DNA from: a virus
DNA: 32,482 nucleotides
IMG/VR virus record: IMGVR_UViG_3300029787_000199
Coordinates: 1 to 32,482 of that record
Reading direction: 5' to 3' (one strand)
The notes below the pieces were generated by a model. The model saw only the letters and a list, made by a program, of their open reading frames with translations, was not told the origin of the DNA and searched no databases. Positions 32,098-32,482 of this stretch are shown here, in pieces. Made by a program: the position numbers and the translations under genes. The first letter of the stretch is position 1. Every line of letters begins with the position of its first letter.

Positions 32098-32482
32098 ATG
32101 GCAGCAAATGATACAATACCAGTAAATTTTATAATAAAAGTATACGAAACAAAAGCCTTAGCAGAAGAAGGTGATGAGTTAAACGCTCTTTTTGTATTCA
32201 ATAACGGTATAGATGGTGACACAAGTAATCCTACAATTGCTAACGGTGCACAGTTTATTAGTGGAACTACAAGCGCAGACACAACAGATAAGTTAGAAGA
32301 TAGTGACGGTAGGTTTGGTAGTCGTCTGAAAGGTAAAACCGTACGAGACTCGTCAGGTAACACGGCAACTATTACAAATGTAGATAGTTCTACAATATTG
32401 TCTTTGAGTTCAGATATAATGGGTAACAATGAGTTTTACTCTATCTTAGAACCCGGCTTTTACTATACTTATACTAAATACT
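32098..32482 (+). CDS. Partial gene after the tail-tip protein
   Basis: An ATG at 32098 behind GGTGAAAAG opens a frame that runs off the window (128 codons seen). The N-terminus has beta-like strands (I-P-V-N-F-I-I-K-V-Y-E-T), then G-A-Q-F-I-S-G-T-T-S and a G-K-T-V-R-D-S-S-G-N-T-A-T-I-T strand pair. It is probably another tail or baseplate part; no family is clear. Confidence 0.6.
   Translation, partial: MAANDTIPVNFIIKVYETKALAEEGDELNALFVFNNGIDGDTSNPTIANGAQFISGTTSADTTDKLEDSDGRFGSRLKGKTVRDSSGNTATITNVDSSTILSLSSDIMGNNEFYSILEPGFYYTYTKY

Overview
The window is the structural and DNA-packaging half of a tailed virus genome (HK97-fold Caudoviricetes) that most likely infects a marine archaeon. Every gene I can support is on the + strand and the genes are tightly packed. 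Three observations point to an archaeal host. Module starts carry TATA boxes with an upstream BRE-like block (AGCGAAA-S-CTTTATATACT) about 30-40 bases before the ATG. Internal genes use GGTGA/GGAGG ribosome sites that match an archaeal 16S 3' end. Several membrane or surface proteins carry N-x-S/T sequons. The Gly-Cys-x-Asp...Gly-Ser-Cys repeats of the surface protein and the marine-type fibre and basic-protein families suggest Marine Group II (Poseidoniales), i.e. a magrovirus-like virus. That host assignment is inference.

Layout: 1-336 is non-coding, with palindromes and an inverted repeat. 337-1625 holds an Nmad1/DUF1599-like protein and an Fe-S PD-(D/E)XK nuclease. 1622-4503 is an accessory block of small membrane proteins, a repeat-containing surface protein, two zinc-ribbon microproteins and a candidate structured ncRNA behind its own TATA box. 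4503-7780 carries a putative small terminase, the large terminase and the portal. 7777-10584 carries a protease-scaffold fusion, a capsid cement-like protein and the major capsid protein. 10664-17062 carries three fibre-like proteins, unusually placed between the capsid and connector genes. 17068-20366 holds a small coiled-coil/membrane protein, the head-tail adaptor, five tiny basic proteins and a tail-terminator-like protein. 20363-24541 has an unrecognised 483-aa protein, two paralogous tail-tube proteins and a G/GT-type tail chaperone pair with a -1 slippery site. 24554-32482 has the tape measure, a 1599-aa tail-tip protein with a LamG-like domain, and a gene cut by the window end.

Together the genes follow the assembly route: terminase packages DNA through the portal into a capsid built on the protease-scaffold and matured by the protease; the adaptor and terminator join it to a non-contractile tail (no sheath gene seen) whose length is set by the tape measure; fibres and the LamG tail-tip protein probably contact the host. 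The most unusual signals are the exact -1 frameshift site, a repeated R-x-F-[A/G] motif in protease, scaffold and portal, a promoter-linked folded RNA, a shared hairpin + AAGGAGA leader before three late genes, and the run of tiny lysine-rich proteins.
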